Shown in pieces: positions 9,553-18,902 of a stretch of DNA of 42,325 nucleotides. The stretch covers positions 1 through 42,325 of the forward strand of contig JAHDCP010000012.1 in NCBI GenBank assembly GCA_020629775.1. The letters are read 5' to 3'. The DNA comes from Planktomarina sp. (GTDB taxonomy: Bacteria > Pseudomonadota > Alphaproteobacteria > Rhodobacterales > Rhodobacteraceae). How positions within the stretch are numbered: position 1 is the first letter of the stretch; each line of letters opens with the position of its first letter. The translations under genes and the position numbers were made by a program. The notes under the pieces are model-generated. The model was not told the origin of the DNA. It saw nothing but the letters and a program-made list of their open reading frames with translations, and ran no database searches.

Positions 9553-10962
9553 ATGAAAACTTCTTTTACACTTCGACTTATCATCATCGGGTTATTGACC
9601 TGTTTGATGTCTATTCCGCTTTTTTTCGCCAGCGAAACCATCAACAGCCGCGCAGATTATAGCCGGAGCACCATCCAATCTGTCAGCCGCGATTGGGGCG
9701 GTGCGCAATCCATCGGGGCGCCTATGTTGATCGTGCCCGTCACGGCGCGCGTGAACCGGACCAGTAAGATTGACGTCGTGGACCCGGTGACAGGTTTGGT
9801 CCAATTGGACCCGGTAACGGGCAAACCATTGCAAAAAGTGGTGACCCGTACAGTCACAGAACACCGCAATCCCATCTATCTGGCGCCTGCCACCTATGAT
9901 CTGACGGTGTCCAGTGTGACAGAGGAACGCCATCGTGGTCTGTTTCATGTTCCGGTGTACAAATCCAACGCCGTGGCCAATCTGACATTTGCAAAAACAG
10001 ATTTAGACAAAGCGTTGCGCCGGGGTGAAATTCCAATAATTGCCCAGACCACTTTGCGTGTGCCGTTGGGTGTGATGCGGTCTTTGCGTGGGGAAGCTAG
10101 TCTTCAAGCTGGGAACAAAAGTCTGGCGCTAGAAGCGGCCACTGGTGGTGGTTCACAAAACCAAGGTGTTTCGGCCTCGGTAGGACAACACGCGTTCAAC
10201 ACGCCGCTAACCCTGACGTTGGGTTTTAATGGGGCACAAAAGTTCCAAGTGACACCTTATGGCACAGCAACGCGCATTGCGTTGAAAAGTGACTGGCCGC
10301 ATCCAAGTTTTTTCGGGGCCTTTTTGCCAGATAACAGCACAATCGACGAAACCGGCTTCGACAGCACTTGGACCATTCCACATTTGTCTTTGGGTTTGCC
10401 GCTTACATCACGTGAAGACATTGCCCATGATGTCAGAAACCAAGCCCAATTTGGTGTCAGCTATTATCAACCCAATGACTTTTACCAAAAAGCGTTTCGG
10501 GCAGGGCGGTATGGCCTGTTGTTCACAGCCCTCACGTTTCTGACGGTATTGCTGATCGAACGCCGCAGCAGCACCCCAGTTCATCCGATCCAATACATTT
10601 TCATTGGATTGGCGCAGTCATTGTTCGTCGTGTTGATGGTGGCTTTGGCCGAACAGATCGGGTTCGCCAGTGCGTATGTCGGGGCAAGTGCTGCAACGAT
10701 TGGATTGATAACCTTGTACGGCGCAGTGGTTTTGAAACTGGGCCAACGCACATTTGCATTGGGGGGCGCTTTGTCTGCAATTTATGGGATTTTATACATG
10801 ATCCTTCAGGCAGAAGATCTGGCGCTTTTGGCAGGATCCATCTTTGCCTTTGCGGCATTGGCCATCGCAATGTTCGCTACACGTAATGAAACTTGGTCGA
10901 ACCCAAACATGCCAACAACGACCTGGTTCAAAAAGAAGGGTTCAGAACAGCCCGCGACCTAA
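9553..10962 (+). CDS. creD: CreD-family inner membrane protein
   Basis: About 469 residues: one N-terminal transmembrane helix, a large periplasmic beta-rich domain (about 40-330), then a cluster of helices. The conserved CreD block YQPNDFYQKAFRAGRYGLLF (about 314-333) precedes the membrane part, followed by HPIQYIFIGLAQSLF. In Enterobacteria CreD is induced by the CreBC two-component system; no creBC is nearby here and its role is unclear. I start at ATG 9553 because AAGGGA lies 7 bases upstream; the ATG at 9547 is too close to that site. A hairpin terminator follows. Confidence 0.85.
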   Translation: MKTSFTLRLIIIGLLTCLMSIPLFFASETINSRADYSRSTIQSVSRDWGGAQSIGAPMLIVPVTARVNRTSKIDVVDPVTGLVQLDPVTGKPLQKVVTRTVTEHRNPIYLAPATYDLTVSSVTEERHRGLFHVPVYKSNAVANLTFAKTDLDKALRRGEIPIIAQTTLRVPLGVMRSLRGEASLQAGNKSLALEAATGGGSQNQGVSASVGQHAFNTPLTLTLGFNGAQKFQVTPYGTATRIALKSDWPHPSFFGAFLPDNSTIDETGFDSTWTIPHLSLGLPLTSREDIAHDVRNQAQFGVSYYQPNDFYQKAFRAGRYGLLFTALTFLTVLLIERRSSTPVHPIQYIFIGLAQSLFVVLMVALAEQIGFASAYVGASAATIGLITLYGAVVLKLGQRTFALGGALSAIYGILYMILQAEDLALLAGSIFAFAALAIAMFATRNETWSNPNMPTTTWFKKKGSEQPAT

Positions 10963-10992
10963 GGCTTCTAAGTGCAGAAGGCCCTGAATATG

Positions 10993-11024
10993 AAATGCCC
11001 GGACCGTTTTGGCTCGGGCATTTT
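10993..11024. terminator. Bidirectional terminator between creD and deoD
   Basis: AAATGCCCG (10993-11001) pairs with CGGGCATTT (11015-11023). It is flanked by A-rich sequence on the left and TTTTCTT on the right, so it can end both convergent transcripts. Confidence 0.75.
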
Positions 11025-11049
11025 CTTAGCTTAACTGAGTTAAGCAAAA

Positions 11050-11754
11050 TTACTTGAAGGCGGCCTCAAGCGCGATTTCAACCATGTCACCAAAACTGCG
11101 TTCGCGATCTTCCGAAGGCAGCGCCTCGTGGGTCAGCAGATGGTCGGACACCGTGACTACCGACAAAGCCCGGCAACCGTACCGCGCGGCAAGGATGTAT
11201 AATTCAGCGGTTTCCATTTCGACGGCCAGAATGCCATGGCGGGTCATCTGTTCGTTTAGATCGGGGCGTTCATCGTAAAAGACATCTGCGGAATAAATAC
11301 CGCCGACGTGGGTTTTTGCCCCATTCGCCTCTGCTGCATCGGCCGCGGCGCGCACAAGTCCGTAATCGGCACACGGCGCGAAGTTCAGTTCTTTGAACAT
11401 CCCGATGGAAGGCGTGGATACGGACGACGCTGTCATGGCGATAATCACGTCACGGATGCCAACATCTTGTGACATGCCGCCAGCGGACCCAATACGGATC
11501 AACGTTTTCGCACCGAAATCCTTGATCAATTCATTTACGTAGATTGACAGGGACGGCATCCCCATACCCGACCCGTGGATTGTGACCGGGTTGCCTTTCC
11601 AAGTGCCCGTGTATCCCAACATCCCACGTGTTTCATTCACAAGTCGGGGGTTGTCTAAAAAGGTTTCTGCCGCCCACTTGGCGCGCAATGGGTCGCCGGG
11701 CATCAAAACGGTTTCAGCAATATCGCCGGGTTCGGCACCGATGTGGATTGTCAT
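11050..11754 (-). CDS. deoD: Purine-nucleoside phosphorylase, DeoD type
   Basis: A 234-residue hexameric-type purine nucleoside phosphorylase that splits purine nucleosides with phosphate into base and ribose-1-phosphate. It shows [10 protein letters not shown] (18-27), GSGMGMPS, the phosphate-site IRIGSAGG, the substrate-site [10 protein letters not shown] and TVSDHL near the C-terminus. It lies 3 bases after the GNAT gene and follows trpA on the same strand, an accessory grouping rather than the usual deo operon. Confidence 0.95.
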   Translation of the reverse strand: MTIHIGAEPGDIAETVLMPGDPLRAKWAAETFLDNPRLVNETRGMLGYTGTWKGNPVTIHGSGMGMPSLSIYVNELIKDFGAKTLIRIGSAGGMSQDVGIRDVIIAMTASSVSTPSIGMFKELNFAPCADYGLVRAAADAAEANGAKTHVGGIYSADVFYDERPDLNEQMTRHGILAVEMETAELYILAARYGCRALSVVTVSDHLLTHEALPSEDRERSFGDMVEIALEAAFK

Positions 11755-11757
11755 GGT

Positions 11758-12213
11758 CTACCTCGAATACTTGATAAAGGGCGTTTTGGTTCCGATGCGA
11801 TCGTACAGCATACGTCCATGATAGTTAAACTCCTGGGTCATCCAGTAAACACTGGGGCAACCGGCTTTGTCTGCACTATCGTAAACCGCTTCAATCAAAG
11901 CACGGCCAATCCCAGCGCCACGCATTGATGGGTCCGCGTACAGATCTTGCAAATAGCAAACGTCTTCTTGGGACCAATTGTGGGCGTGATAGATAAAATG
12001 CACCAGCCCCACTAAAGTTCCACTTTGTTCAGCGACAAGGCACTGCTGTTGGGGGCGACCAGGGTCCAAGTTGCGTGCAAACGTCAGGTCAAAAATTTGA
12101 TCTGGTCGGGTGGTTTCGTAAAATTCAAGATACCCTTTCCACAATTCACCCCAAGCCGCGCGATCTTCGACTGCAAGCGGGCGAATGATTAGATCAGGCA
12201 CTGTGGGCCCCAT
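11758..12213 (-). CDS. GNAT-family N-acetyltransferase
   Basis: A 151-residue single-domain acetyltransferase. It has an N-terminal strand [14 protein letters not shown], the acetyl-CoA pyrophosphate loop [14 protein letters not shown] (about 95-108) and a YWMTQEFN C-terminal strand. The substrate is not deducible. The ATG at 12213 overlaps the end of trpA by 20 bases; a GTG at 12201 would reduce the overlap and is a real alternative. It is translationally linked to trpA upstream and deoD downstream. Confidence 0.85.
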   Translation of the reverse strand: MGPTVPDLIIRPLAVEDRAAWGELWKGYLEFYETTRPDQIFDLTFARNLDPGRPQQQCLVAEQSGTLVGLVHFIYHAHNWSQEDVCYLQDLYADPSMRGAGIGRALIEAVYDSADKAGCPSVYWMTQEFNYHGRMLYDRIGTKTPFIKYSR

Positions 12214-12985
12214 CGGCCAAGGATTTTACAAATGCCAGCACTTGGTCTGGGGATTTGCCTTCAGCCAGTTCAGACACAATCGCTGAACCCACCACAGCCC
12301 CATCGGCAATTTCAGCAATACCTTTGGACATTTCCGGTGTTCGGATGCCAAAGCCAACAATAACCGGCAGGTCAGTGGCGGATTTGATCCGAGCCACTTC
12401 TGGGGCCACGTCCACTGGTTGGGGGGCTGCAGCACCCGTGATCCCTGTGATGGAAACGTAGTACACAAATCCAGACGTATTTTGCAGAACCTTGGGCAGT
12501 CGCTTATTGTCGGTTGTGGGCGTTGCCAGGCGGATGAAGTTTAACCCTGCCGCTTGGGCCGGAACACAAAGTTCACTGTCTTCTTCTGGAGGCAAATCCA
12601 CTACAATCAAACCGTCAATTCCGGCGTCTCTCGCGTCAGCCAAAAACTTGTCCACGCCGTGGGAATAGATCGGGTTGTAGTACCCCATTAACACGATTGG
12701 CGTCGTGTTGTCGTCTTCACGGAAGGCGCGTGCCATGTCCAAAGTCTTGACCAGCGTCATGCCGCCCTCCAGGGCGCGCTGGCCAGCCAATTGAATGGTG
12801 GGTCCGTCGGCCATGGGGTCTGTGAAGGGTAAGCCCAATTCGATGATATCCACACCCGCACTAGGCAAGCCTTTCATGACTGTCAGAGCAGTGTCAAAAT
12901 CGGGATCGCCGGCCATCATGTAAGAAACAAAGGCTTTCTTGTTGTCCGCTTTTAGCCGAACAAATGTATCATCAATGCGTGTCAT
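12194..12985 (-). CDS. trpA: Tryptophan synthase alpha chain
   Basis: A 263-residue TIM-barrel lyase that cleaves indole-3-glycerol phosphate to indole for the TrpB subunit. Catalytic residues are visible in [15 protein letters not shown] (the Glu of IELG and Asp of DPMADGP, about 49-63), along with the phosphate-binding VGFGIRTPE near 212-220. No trpB is adjacent, so trpA is split from it in this stretch. Divergent from ychF across 133 bases that must hold both promoters. Confidence 0.96.
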   Translation of the reverse strand: MTRIDDTFVRLKADNKKAFVSYMMAGDPDFDTALTVMKGLPSAGVDIIELGLPFTDPMADGPTIQLAGQRALEGGMTLVKTLDMARAFREDDNTTPIVLMGYYNPIYSHGVDKFLADARDAGIDGLIVVDLPPEEDSELCVPAQAAGLNFIRLATPTTDNKRLPKVLQNTSGFVYYVSITGITGAAAPQPVDVAPEVARIKSATDLPVIVGFGIRTPEMSKGIAEIADGAVVGSAIVSELAEGKSPDQVLAFVKSLADGAHSA

Positions 12986-13118
12986 GTCGTGTCACCCCAC
13001 AAGTTCGAATTCGGTATGCAAGGTTTGCGGGGCAGGGGCAAGCCACTGTGGTCATCCGCCCTTGTGCCGGACAGGGTGTCGGGGTACGCACCGCCAGTTA
13101 AAATCGAAAGGGCGGATC

Positions 13119-14216
13119 ATGGGTTTCAAAATGGGTATCGTTGGGTTGCCAAACGTTGGCAAATCCACATTGTTCAATGCATTGACCAAAACCGCCGCGG
13201 CCCAAGCTGCGAATTTTCCATTTTGTACCATCGAACCCAACGTGGGCGACGTGAACGTGCCTGACGCGCGGTTGGACAAACTGGCCGAAATTGCCAAGTC
13301 GCAAACTGTTATTCCCGCCCGGATGACATTTGTGGACATTGCGGGCTTGGTCAAAGGCGCAAGCCAAGGCGAAGGGCTGGGCAACCAGTTCTTGGCAAAT
13401 ATTCGTGAAACAGATGCCATTGCCCACGTGTTGCGGTGTTTCGAAGATGATGACGTAACCCACGTGGATGATCGCGTTGATCCGGTGGCCGACGCTGAAG
13501 TGATCGAAACCGAATTGATGTTGGCGGACTTAGAGTCGATTGAAAAACGCCTGACTGGTCTGGTGCGCAAAGTGCGCGGGGGTGACAAAGACGCTGTTCA
13601 ACAAGAACGCTTGTTGAAAGCTGCCCAAGCAGCGTTGGAAGACGGCCAACCGGCCCGGACAGTTGATGTTGATGAAGAAGACGCGAAGGTTTGGAAAAAC
13701 CTGCAACTGATTACCACCAAGCCCGTCTTATATGTGTGCAATGTTGGCGAAGACGAAGCTTCCGAAGGTAATGCCAATTCCGCGAAAGTTGCGGAAATGG
13801 CCGCGTCACAAGGCATGGGTCATGTGATCATTTCTGCCAAGATCGAAGAAGAAATCAGCCAATTGGAACCTGAAGAGGCTGAGATGTTCTTGAACGAATT
13901 GGGCCTGGAAGAAGCCGGGTTGGATCGTCTGATCCGTGCTGGATATTCATTGCTGGGATTGCAAACGTATTTCACCGCCGGTCCAAAAGAAGCGCGGGCT
14001 TGGACAATCAAAGAAGGTTTTCTTGCACCGCAGGCCGCTGGTGTAATCCACGGTGATTTCGAGCGCGGCTTTATTCGGGCTGAAACCATTGCATATGACG
14101 ACTATGTTTCTTTGGGCGGCGAAGGGCCCGCCAAAGATGCAGGCAAAATGCGTGCCGAGGGCAAATCGTATTTGGTGAAAGACGGCGATGTGATGCACTT
14201 TTTGTTCAACACGTAA
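13119..14216 (+). CDS. ychF: Redox-regulated ATPase YchF (Obg family)
   Basis: A 365-residue ribosome-associated P-loop NTPase. It has Walker A GLPNVGKST (8-16), NFPFCTIEPNVG, the G3 DIAGLVKGASQGEGLG, and NVGE in place of NKxD, the change that makes YchF/OLA1 prefer ATP. A C-terminal TGS-like domain ends GKSYLVKDGDVMHFLFN. I start at ATG 13119 with AAAGGGCGG upstream; the longer open frame lacks family similarity. Confidence 0.96.
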   Translation: MGFKMGIVGLPNVGKSTLFNALTKTAAAQAANFPFCTIEPNVGDVNVPDARLDKLAEIAKSQTVIPARMTFVDIAGLVKGASQGEGLGNQFLANIRETDAIAHVLRCFEDDDVTHVDDRVDPVADAEVIETELMLADLESIEKRLTGLVRKVRGGDKDAVQQERLLKAAQAALEDGQPARTVDVDEEDAKVWKNLQLITTKPVLYVCNVGEDEASEGNANSAKVAEMAASQGMGHVIISAKIEEEISQLEPEEAEMFLNELGLEEAGLDRLIRAGYSLLGLQTYFTAGPKEARAWTIKEGFLAPQAAGVIHGDFERGFIRAETIAYDDYVSLGGEGPAKDAGKMRAEGKSYLVKDGDVMHFLFNT

Positions 14217-14303
14217 GTTGCCGTTTGGGGTAACTTCTATTTCTAGGGTTGTTGGTGCCCGTGATCTGGGCCACGTTGGGCCAGTATTCTAGGAGGAAAC
14301 CCC

Positions 14304-14669
14304 ATGCGTTATTTACTTTCAATGGTTGTTGTTTTGTTTGGCCTGGTGGCCTGTACTGAGCCCACCACCCAGTTGCCTGACAACATGACATCTTATTCTT
14401 ACAAGACCGCTGATGGGGAAGACATCATCTCTTATGGGTGTGTGAACGGTGTAACAGCCGCAGACACGCAAAAACGGTCTGTGTCAGCCCACAAGTATTT
14501 TGAAGTCCGCACAAAGGCGACCGTAGATGGTGTAGTGAAAACTGTCGAACGCAACCCCAATGTGAGCCAAAGCCAAATCGATGCTCAAATCAAACGTGAC
14601 GTTGAAGCCACTTTGGAAGGCATGTTTGATCGGTACCAATGTGTGTTGTTGGACATTCGCGACGCATAA
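14304..14669 (+). CDS. Small lipoprotein of unknown function
   Basis: A 121-residue protein with a hydrophobic signal ending in the lipobox LVAC (residue 17 Cys), so probably lipid-anchored. The mature part has two further cysteines (YGCVNG and RYQCVLL). AGGAGG lies 7 bases before the ATG. It stands alone between ychF and a strong terminator. I do not recognise a family. Confidence 0.75.
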   Translation: MRYLLSMVVVLFGLVACTEPTTQLPDNMTSYSYKTADGEDIISYGCVNGVTAADTQKRSVSAHKYFEVRTKATVDGVVKTVERNPNVSQSQIDAQIKRDVEATLEGMFDRYQCVLLDIRDA

Positions 14670-14691
14670 GCACGAAATCTTAACTTTGGGG

Positions 14692-14722
14692 AAGGCGCGG
14701 TCAAAACCGCGCCTTTTTCTTT
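14692..14722 (+). terminator. Rho-independent terminator
   Basis: A perfect 10-bp stem AAGGCGCGGT/ACCGCGCCTT (14692-14701 with 14706-14715) with a CAAA loop runs into TTTCTTT. It ends the lipoprotein transcript. Confidence 0.85.
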
Positions 14723-14786
14723 GGTTGATGGTTGCACGAACCCTGTGCGGCCTTACTTGATGATCACAAAGACAAAGGAAGCCGCC

Positions 14787-15653
14787 ATGACTGACACATA
14801 CACCCCACCTAAAGTTTGGACTTGGGACGCAGCAAACGGCGGTGAATTCGCCAGCATCAACCGGCCCATCGCGGGTGCAACCCATGACAAGGATCTGCCT
14901 GTCGGCAAGCACCCGATACAGCTTTATTCTTTGGCCACACCCAACGGCGTTAAGGTCACCATTTTGCTGGAAGAACTTCTGGCGGTGGGTCACAGCGGTG
15001 CAGAATATGATGCTTGGTTGGTCCGCATCAACAAAGGGGATCAATTCGGTTCGGGATTCGTTGAGGTAAACCCAAACTCCAAAATCCCGGCGATGATGGA
15101 TCGATCTAGCGAAACACCCACACGTGTTTTCGAAAGTGGGTCCATTCTGTTGTATTTGGCTGAAAAGTTTGGGGACTTCATGCCCACCGATCCGGCGGGT
15201 CGCGTTGAAGCAATGAACTGGCTTTTCTGGCAAATGGGCAGTGCACCTTATCTGGGTGGTGGTTTCGGTCACTTCTATGCTTACGCCCCAGAAAAGTTCG
15301 AATATCCGATTGATCGTTTTTCCATGGAAGCCAAACGCCAGCTAGACGTTCTGGATCGCCACTTAGCTGATAATGAATGGTTCGCGGGCGGGGAATACTC
15401 CATTGCCGATATCGCGATTTGGTCCTGGTACGGGCAATTGGTATTGGGCCGCTTGTATAATGCAGCCGAATTCTTGGACGTTGCCAGCTATACGAATGTT
15501 GTGCGCTGGGCCAAAGCCATTGATGCCCGTCCGGCCGTTACCCGCGGCATGATGGTGAACCGTGCCATGGGCGATGATCTTTCCAAGCAGCTGCATGAAC
15601 GTCATGACGCGTCGGACTTTGAAACAAAAACCCAAGACAAGTTGCAAAAGTAA
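14787..15653 (+). CDS. yghU: Glutathione-dependent disulfide-bond oxidoreductase YghU
   Basis: A 288-residue GST-superfamily protein closely following E. coli YghU, which reduces disulfides using glutathione. Shared blocks include PPKVWTWDAANGGEFASINRP near the N-terminus and the thioredoxin-like domain with PNGVKVTILLEE. They continue with FVEVNPNSKIPAM (about 90-102), the cis-Pro region, ESGSILLYLAEKFG, and the C-terminal LHERHDASDFETKTQDK. I start at ATG 14787 with AAAGGAA upstream. Monocistronic between a terminator and the amidase gene. Confidence 0.93.
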   Translation: MTDTYTPPKVWTWDAANGGEFASINRPIAGATHDKDLPVGKHPIQLYSLATPNGVKVTILLEELLAVGHSGAEYDAWLVRINKGDQFGSGFVEVNPNSKIPAMMDRSSETPTRVFESGSILLYLAEKFGDFMPTDPAGRVEAMNWLFWQMGSAPYLGGGFGHFYAYAPEKFEYPIDRFSMEAKRQLDVLDRHLADNEWFAGGEYSIADIAIWSWYGQLVLGRLYNAAEFLDVASYTNVVRWAKAIDARPAVTRGMMVNRAMGDDLSKQLHERHDASDFETKTQDKLQK

Positions 15654-15704
15654 ATTGGCATCCCTGTTCTTGACAGGGCGCGAAATCGGTGGCGCAGTTC
15701 AGGC

Positions 15705-17129
15705 ATGATCAAAATTGCCCCACCGTCCGCCACAGCACCTGAATTGTGCAAACTTGAAGCCCACCGCGTCGTGGCACTGCTGAAATCCGGGGAAGTGTCC
15801 CCGGATGATCTTTTGGACGCCAGCCAAACGCGAACGAGCCAAACAGAACCAGCCATCAACGCGATGCCGACCCAGTGTTGGGATCGTGCGAAAGATATGG
15901 CGCCCAAGGGTGCAGCTGGTCCTGTCTTGGCGGGGATACCAATCGCAATCAAAGATTTGAATGCTGTTAAGGATGTCCGCACAACCTTTGGTACCGCAGC
16001 GTTCTGGGATTTTGTGCCTTCAGCCTCGGATCCGCTGGTGGAACGGCTGGAACGCAATGGCGGTGTTGTGGTGGGAAAAACCAACACGCCCGAATTTGGT
16101 GCAGGCGGTAACACGTTTAACGATGTGTTCGGAAAAACACTAAATCCGTGGAATACCCGCCTGAATGCGGGTGGTTCATCCGGTGGCGCGGCGGCTGGCT
16201 TGGCAACGGGTCAGGTATGGCTGAGCCACGGTTCGGACCATGGCGGCAGTTTGCGCACACCGGCTGCGTTTTGTGGGATTGTGGGCCTGCGCCCATCCCC
16301 GGGGCTCGCGGGGGGCAGTTCTGCTGATGGGGCGTTTATGACCCAAGGCGTGCAAGGCCCCATGGCCCGATCGGTTTTGGATTGCGCGCTTTTTTTGGAC
16401 GCCATGGTGGGCTGGGACGCGAAGAACCCAATTTCGTTCCCCGGTGGGGATGAATCATATTTTGATGCCGTGGTGCAATCCGGCAGCGCCCCGCGTATTG
16501 GCTTTTCAGAAGATCTAAACGGTTTTGGCGCGGTCAACAAAGATATGGCGGATCATCTTTGCGGGGCCATGGGCCAATTGGAAAGGTCCGGTGCGGCAGT
16601 ACGGCCCGTGTCCCCTGATACGACAGATTTGGACCGTACGTACCACACTTTGCGCGGCTTAATGTGGGTGACCGCCGCCAAGACACTTCCGCCCAATGTA
16701 CGTCCGCACTTCAAAGCCACATTGGAACAGAACTTGGCATTTGGCGAAGGTTTAAGCCTACAAGATGTGGCGGATGCTGAAATCGGCCGATCGCGATTGT
16801 TCAACAAAATGGTTGCACTGTTTGACACAGTGGATGTGATTGCCTGCCCGGTGGTGGGCTGCATGCCCCAACCCATAGAAGTGGAATGGGTTCCGTCGGT
16901 TGGGGGGCAACAATTCAGCGGATACATGGATTGGCTGCGCTTTGCATTTTTGGCAACCGTATGTGGACTGCCCGCCATGTCTGTTCCGGTGGGTTTGTCA
17001 GAAGAAGGATTGCCGGTCGGTCTGCAACTCATTGGGCCACCACGTGGGGAACGCGAACTCCTCAAAGCGGCGGCGTTTGTGGAACGGGTTATGGGTGGTG
17101 CGCTGCCGGTCATTGATCCTGTGATCTGA
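15705..17129 (+). CDS. Amidase (amidase-signature family)
   Basis: A 474-residue amidase-signature hydrolase. The Ser-cisSer-Lys triad is readable: K83 in PIAIKDLN, S158/S159 in NAGGSSGG and the nucleophile S182 in DHGGSLRTPA. The usual DxGGSxRxPA motif is therefore kept with His at the variable place. The family includes GatA and many amide hydrolases; there are no gatB/gatC neighbours, so a stand-alone catabolic amidase is more likely. Substrate unknown. Confidence 0.88.
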   Translation: MIKIAPPSATAPELCKLEAHRVVALLKSGEVSPDDLLDASQTRTSQTEPAINAMPTQCWDRAKDMAPKGAAGPVLAGIPIAIKDLNAVKDVRTTFGTAAFWDFVPSASDPLVERLERNGGVVVGKTNTPEFGAGGNTFNDVFGKTLNPWNTRLNAGGSSGGAAAGLATGQVWLSHGSDHGGSLRTPAAFCGIVGLRPSPGLAGGSSADGAFMTQGVQGPMARSVLDCALFLDAMVGWDAKNPISFPGGDESYFDAVVQSGSAPRIGFSEDLNGFGAVNKDMADHLCGAMGQLERSGAAVRPVSPDTTDLDRTYHTLRGLMWVTAAKTLPPNVRPHFKATLEQNLAFGEGLSLQDVADAEIGRSRLFNKMVALFDTVDVIACPVVGCMPQPIEVEWVPSVGGQQFSGYMDWLRFAFLATVCGLPAMSVPVGLSEEGLPVGLQLIGPPRGERELLKAAAFVERVMGGALPVIDPVI

Positions 17130-17190
17130 AATGGAAAAAGACATGCGGTTTTCATTTAGCGACTGCGAAGCCAAGAACGGGAAGAATGTG

Positions 17191-17700
17191 ATGCGATATT
17201 TGGTATTGATGGTTTCGCTGTTTGCGGCTGGAAAAACACTGGCCCAAACCCAAGCCCTTGGGTTTCATGAAGCCCTTGGTGATTGCATGTACGCCTTAGC
17301 CCATGACCCCATCGATTTTCCGTTAGCCTCAGAAATAGAAGGCGATCCGCAATCTGGTTTTGTCGTTTGGTACAATGATGTTGATGGCGAACCGGTTTAC
17401 GGCACGCGTTGGGGCGCAGAAAACGGTGTTACTGTCTGTTCGGGCCCCGAACCCATGGGGCCGTTTTGGGAAGACTACAAAACAAATGATCAGCCCGCCA
17501 TAGAGGCCGCCGCTTCACAGTTTGGCATGGTCCGGCTGCAGGTCCCCGTGGAAGGGGATTATTTTGCAGATTGCCGGGCGCAAACGCCCAGCAAGTTGTT
17601 GGCGGTTACTGCGGATCACACGCAACGGGTTGGGTTCAAACTGGTGTCATCGGCAAATGTTGCCGAAAGTTGCCGGAAATTCGGCCCGCCCGAAGACTAA
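17191..17700 (+). CDS. Exported protein of unknown function
   Basis: About 169 residues starting MRYLVLMVSLFAAG with a signal peptide cleaved near ALAQ (TLAQ). The mature part has four cysteines (DCMYAL, TVCSGP, DCRAQ, SCRKFG), suggesting two disulfides in the periplasm. I prefer ATG 17191 because it starts exactly at the signal peptide; the frame is open back to 17131. It faces the CBS gene with 7 bases between stops. Family not recognised. Confidence 0.65.
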   Translation: MRYLVLMVSLFAAGKTLAQTQALGFHEALGDCMYALAHDPIDFPLASEIEGDPQSGFVVWYNDVDGEPVYGTRWGAENGVTVCSGPEPMGPFWEDYKTNDQPAIEAAASQFGMVRLQVPVEGDYFADCRAQTPSKLLAVTADHTQRVGFKLVSSANVAESCRKFGPPED

Positions 17701-17707
17701 GTGGGCC

Positions 17708-18229
17708 TTACCCGACGATCATCTGTTTAAGACGCAAAGCCTCGTATTCCACTTCGGCCAGCCGAAAGTTCACAACATCGCCGATTGTGACCATTCCCAG
17801 AATTTTTGTGCCATCCATAACCGGCATGTGCCGAAAACGACCGTCCGTCATAGTGCGCAGAACTGAAACAAGACTGTCACTGGGCGCACAGGTCTGAACC
17901 TTGGAAGTCATGTTTTCTGCCACGGTTTGCGGCAGTGTTTGGCCCGGTGTTTCCGCCAATTGGCGCACAATGTCACGTTCTGACAAAATGCCTTGCAGAC
18001 CACCGCTGGAATTCGTGACCATCAGCGCGCCAATGCGCTTTTCTTTCAGGATTTCAACAGCTTGTGAGATTGTATCTTCGGCAGCAATGGAAACAACGCC
18101 GCCGTCCTTCTTGGCCAAAAGATCCTGGACTGTTGCATTGCCGGTGGCAACGTTTGACGCCGTGGATTGGCTGAACGTTTGCTGACCTTGTTTGTCCTTG
18201 CGATTGGGGGCTTGGTAACTGGCTGGCAT
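17708..18229 (-). CDS. CBS-domain pair protein
   Basis: A 173-residue protein made of two CBS domains (about 33-95 and 100-160), which bind adenine nucleotides and act as energy sensors. Visible blocks are TISQAVEILKEKRIGALMV, GILSERDIVRQLA, and GRFRHMPVMDGTKILGMV followed by TIGDVV. AAAAGGA precedes the ATG. No catalytic domain is attached, so it probably regulates a partner that is not evident here. Confidence 0.9.
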   Translation of the reverse strand: MPASYQAPNRKDKQGQQTFSQSTASNVATGNATVQDLLAKKDGGVVSIAAEDTISQAVEILKEKRIGALMVTNSSGGLQGILSERDIVRQLAETPGQTLPQTVAENMTSKVQTCAPSDSLVSVLRTMTDGRFRHMPVMDGTKILGMVTIGDVVNFRLAEVEYEALRLKQMIVG

Positions 18230-18352
18230 GGCGCGTCCTTTTCTTTTGTACTGAATACACCCAGCCTAGACGCAAAACAGGCGCTGTGGGAAGGATTTCT
18301 ATCTAAGGTTGCCATTAACTTGGGCTTCACACACTCTTGGCACAGTCAGGCT

Positions 18353-18868
18353 ATGACAATTATTCCTTTAACCCCAGCCGCGGGCTCAACCGTTTTTTCC
18401 ACCGTTTGTTTGGCCCATCGAAACAGTGATTTGCTGGTCCGTGAAGTGGAACGTCTGCGCATTGCAGTGCGCCAAACCAAGCAAAACCACCCGTTCGATA
18501 TTCTGGCTTGGGTGACGCTGCCGGATCATCTGCATTGTGTTTGGCGCTTGCCGGAGGGCGATCTGGCGGTGGGGCAACGGTGGGGACGCATCAAATCGCG
18601 ATTTACGAAATCTGTACGTGATGCAGATGTTGATCTGGTTCAAGATATGAAGACCAACGCTGAACGTCTATTCAGCGGTTCGCAGCCCGTCCAAGGTGCA
18701 GTGCCCGTTTGGCAGAAACGTTTTTGGCAACACCACATTCGTGGGGCGGCTGAAATAGAACACCATGTTCAATATTGTTGGAATGCGCCGGTGCGCCAGG
18801 GGTTGGTGGCGCAGCCCCAAGATTGGGAATTTTCCAGCATTCACCGTGATATCAAATTGGTGGCTTAG
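18353..18868 (+). CDS. REP-associated tyrosine transposase (RAYT, Y1 HUH family)
   Basis: A 171-residue single-strand DNA transposase-like protein. The HUH metal site is LPDHLHCVW (His-Leu-His). The catalytic-helix region is HHVQYCWNAPVRQGLV with the expected Tyr, preceded by FWQHHIRGA and ending in the family-typical DWEFSSIHRD. RAYTs act on short palindromic REP sequences and are usually single-copy domesticated genes. I start at ATG 18353 because the open frame upstream only overlaps the divergent CBS gene. A GC-rich palindrome lies just after its stop. Confidence 0.88.
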   Translation: MTIIPLTPAAGSTVFSTVCLAHRNSDLLVREVERLRIAVRQTKQNHPFDILAWVTLPDHLHCVWRLPEGDLAVGQRWGRIKSRFTKSVRDADVDLVQDMKTNAERLFSGSQPVQGAVPVWQKRFWQHHIRGAAEIEHHVQYCWNAPVRQGLVAQPQDWEFSSIHRDIKLVA

Positions 18869-18870
18869 GC

Positions 18871-18884
18871 CGGGCCGGGGCCCG
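18871..18884. repeat. GC-rich palindrome next to the RAYT gene
   Basis: CGGGCC-GG-GGCCCG begins 3 bases after the RAYT stop. It could fold as a short hairpin and might be a REP-type target or a weak terminator for the two convergent genes. No T-tract follows, and I saw no second copy in the window. Confidence 0.35.
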
Positions 18885-18902
18885 ACCAGGGAATGCCAGG
18901 GA

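Noticed and set aside
14757-14770. TGATGATCACA before yghU as a further member of the TGTGATCACA operator set
   Set aside because: Only one half matches; it also lies within the yghU leader with no link to the TCA genes.
18230-18352. Extension of the RAYT gene back to 18167
   Set aside because: The extension overlaps the divergent CBS-domain gene and does not resemble the RAYT family; ATG 18353 starts exactly where family similarity begins.
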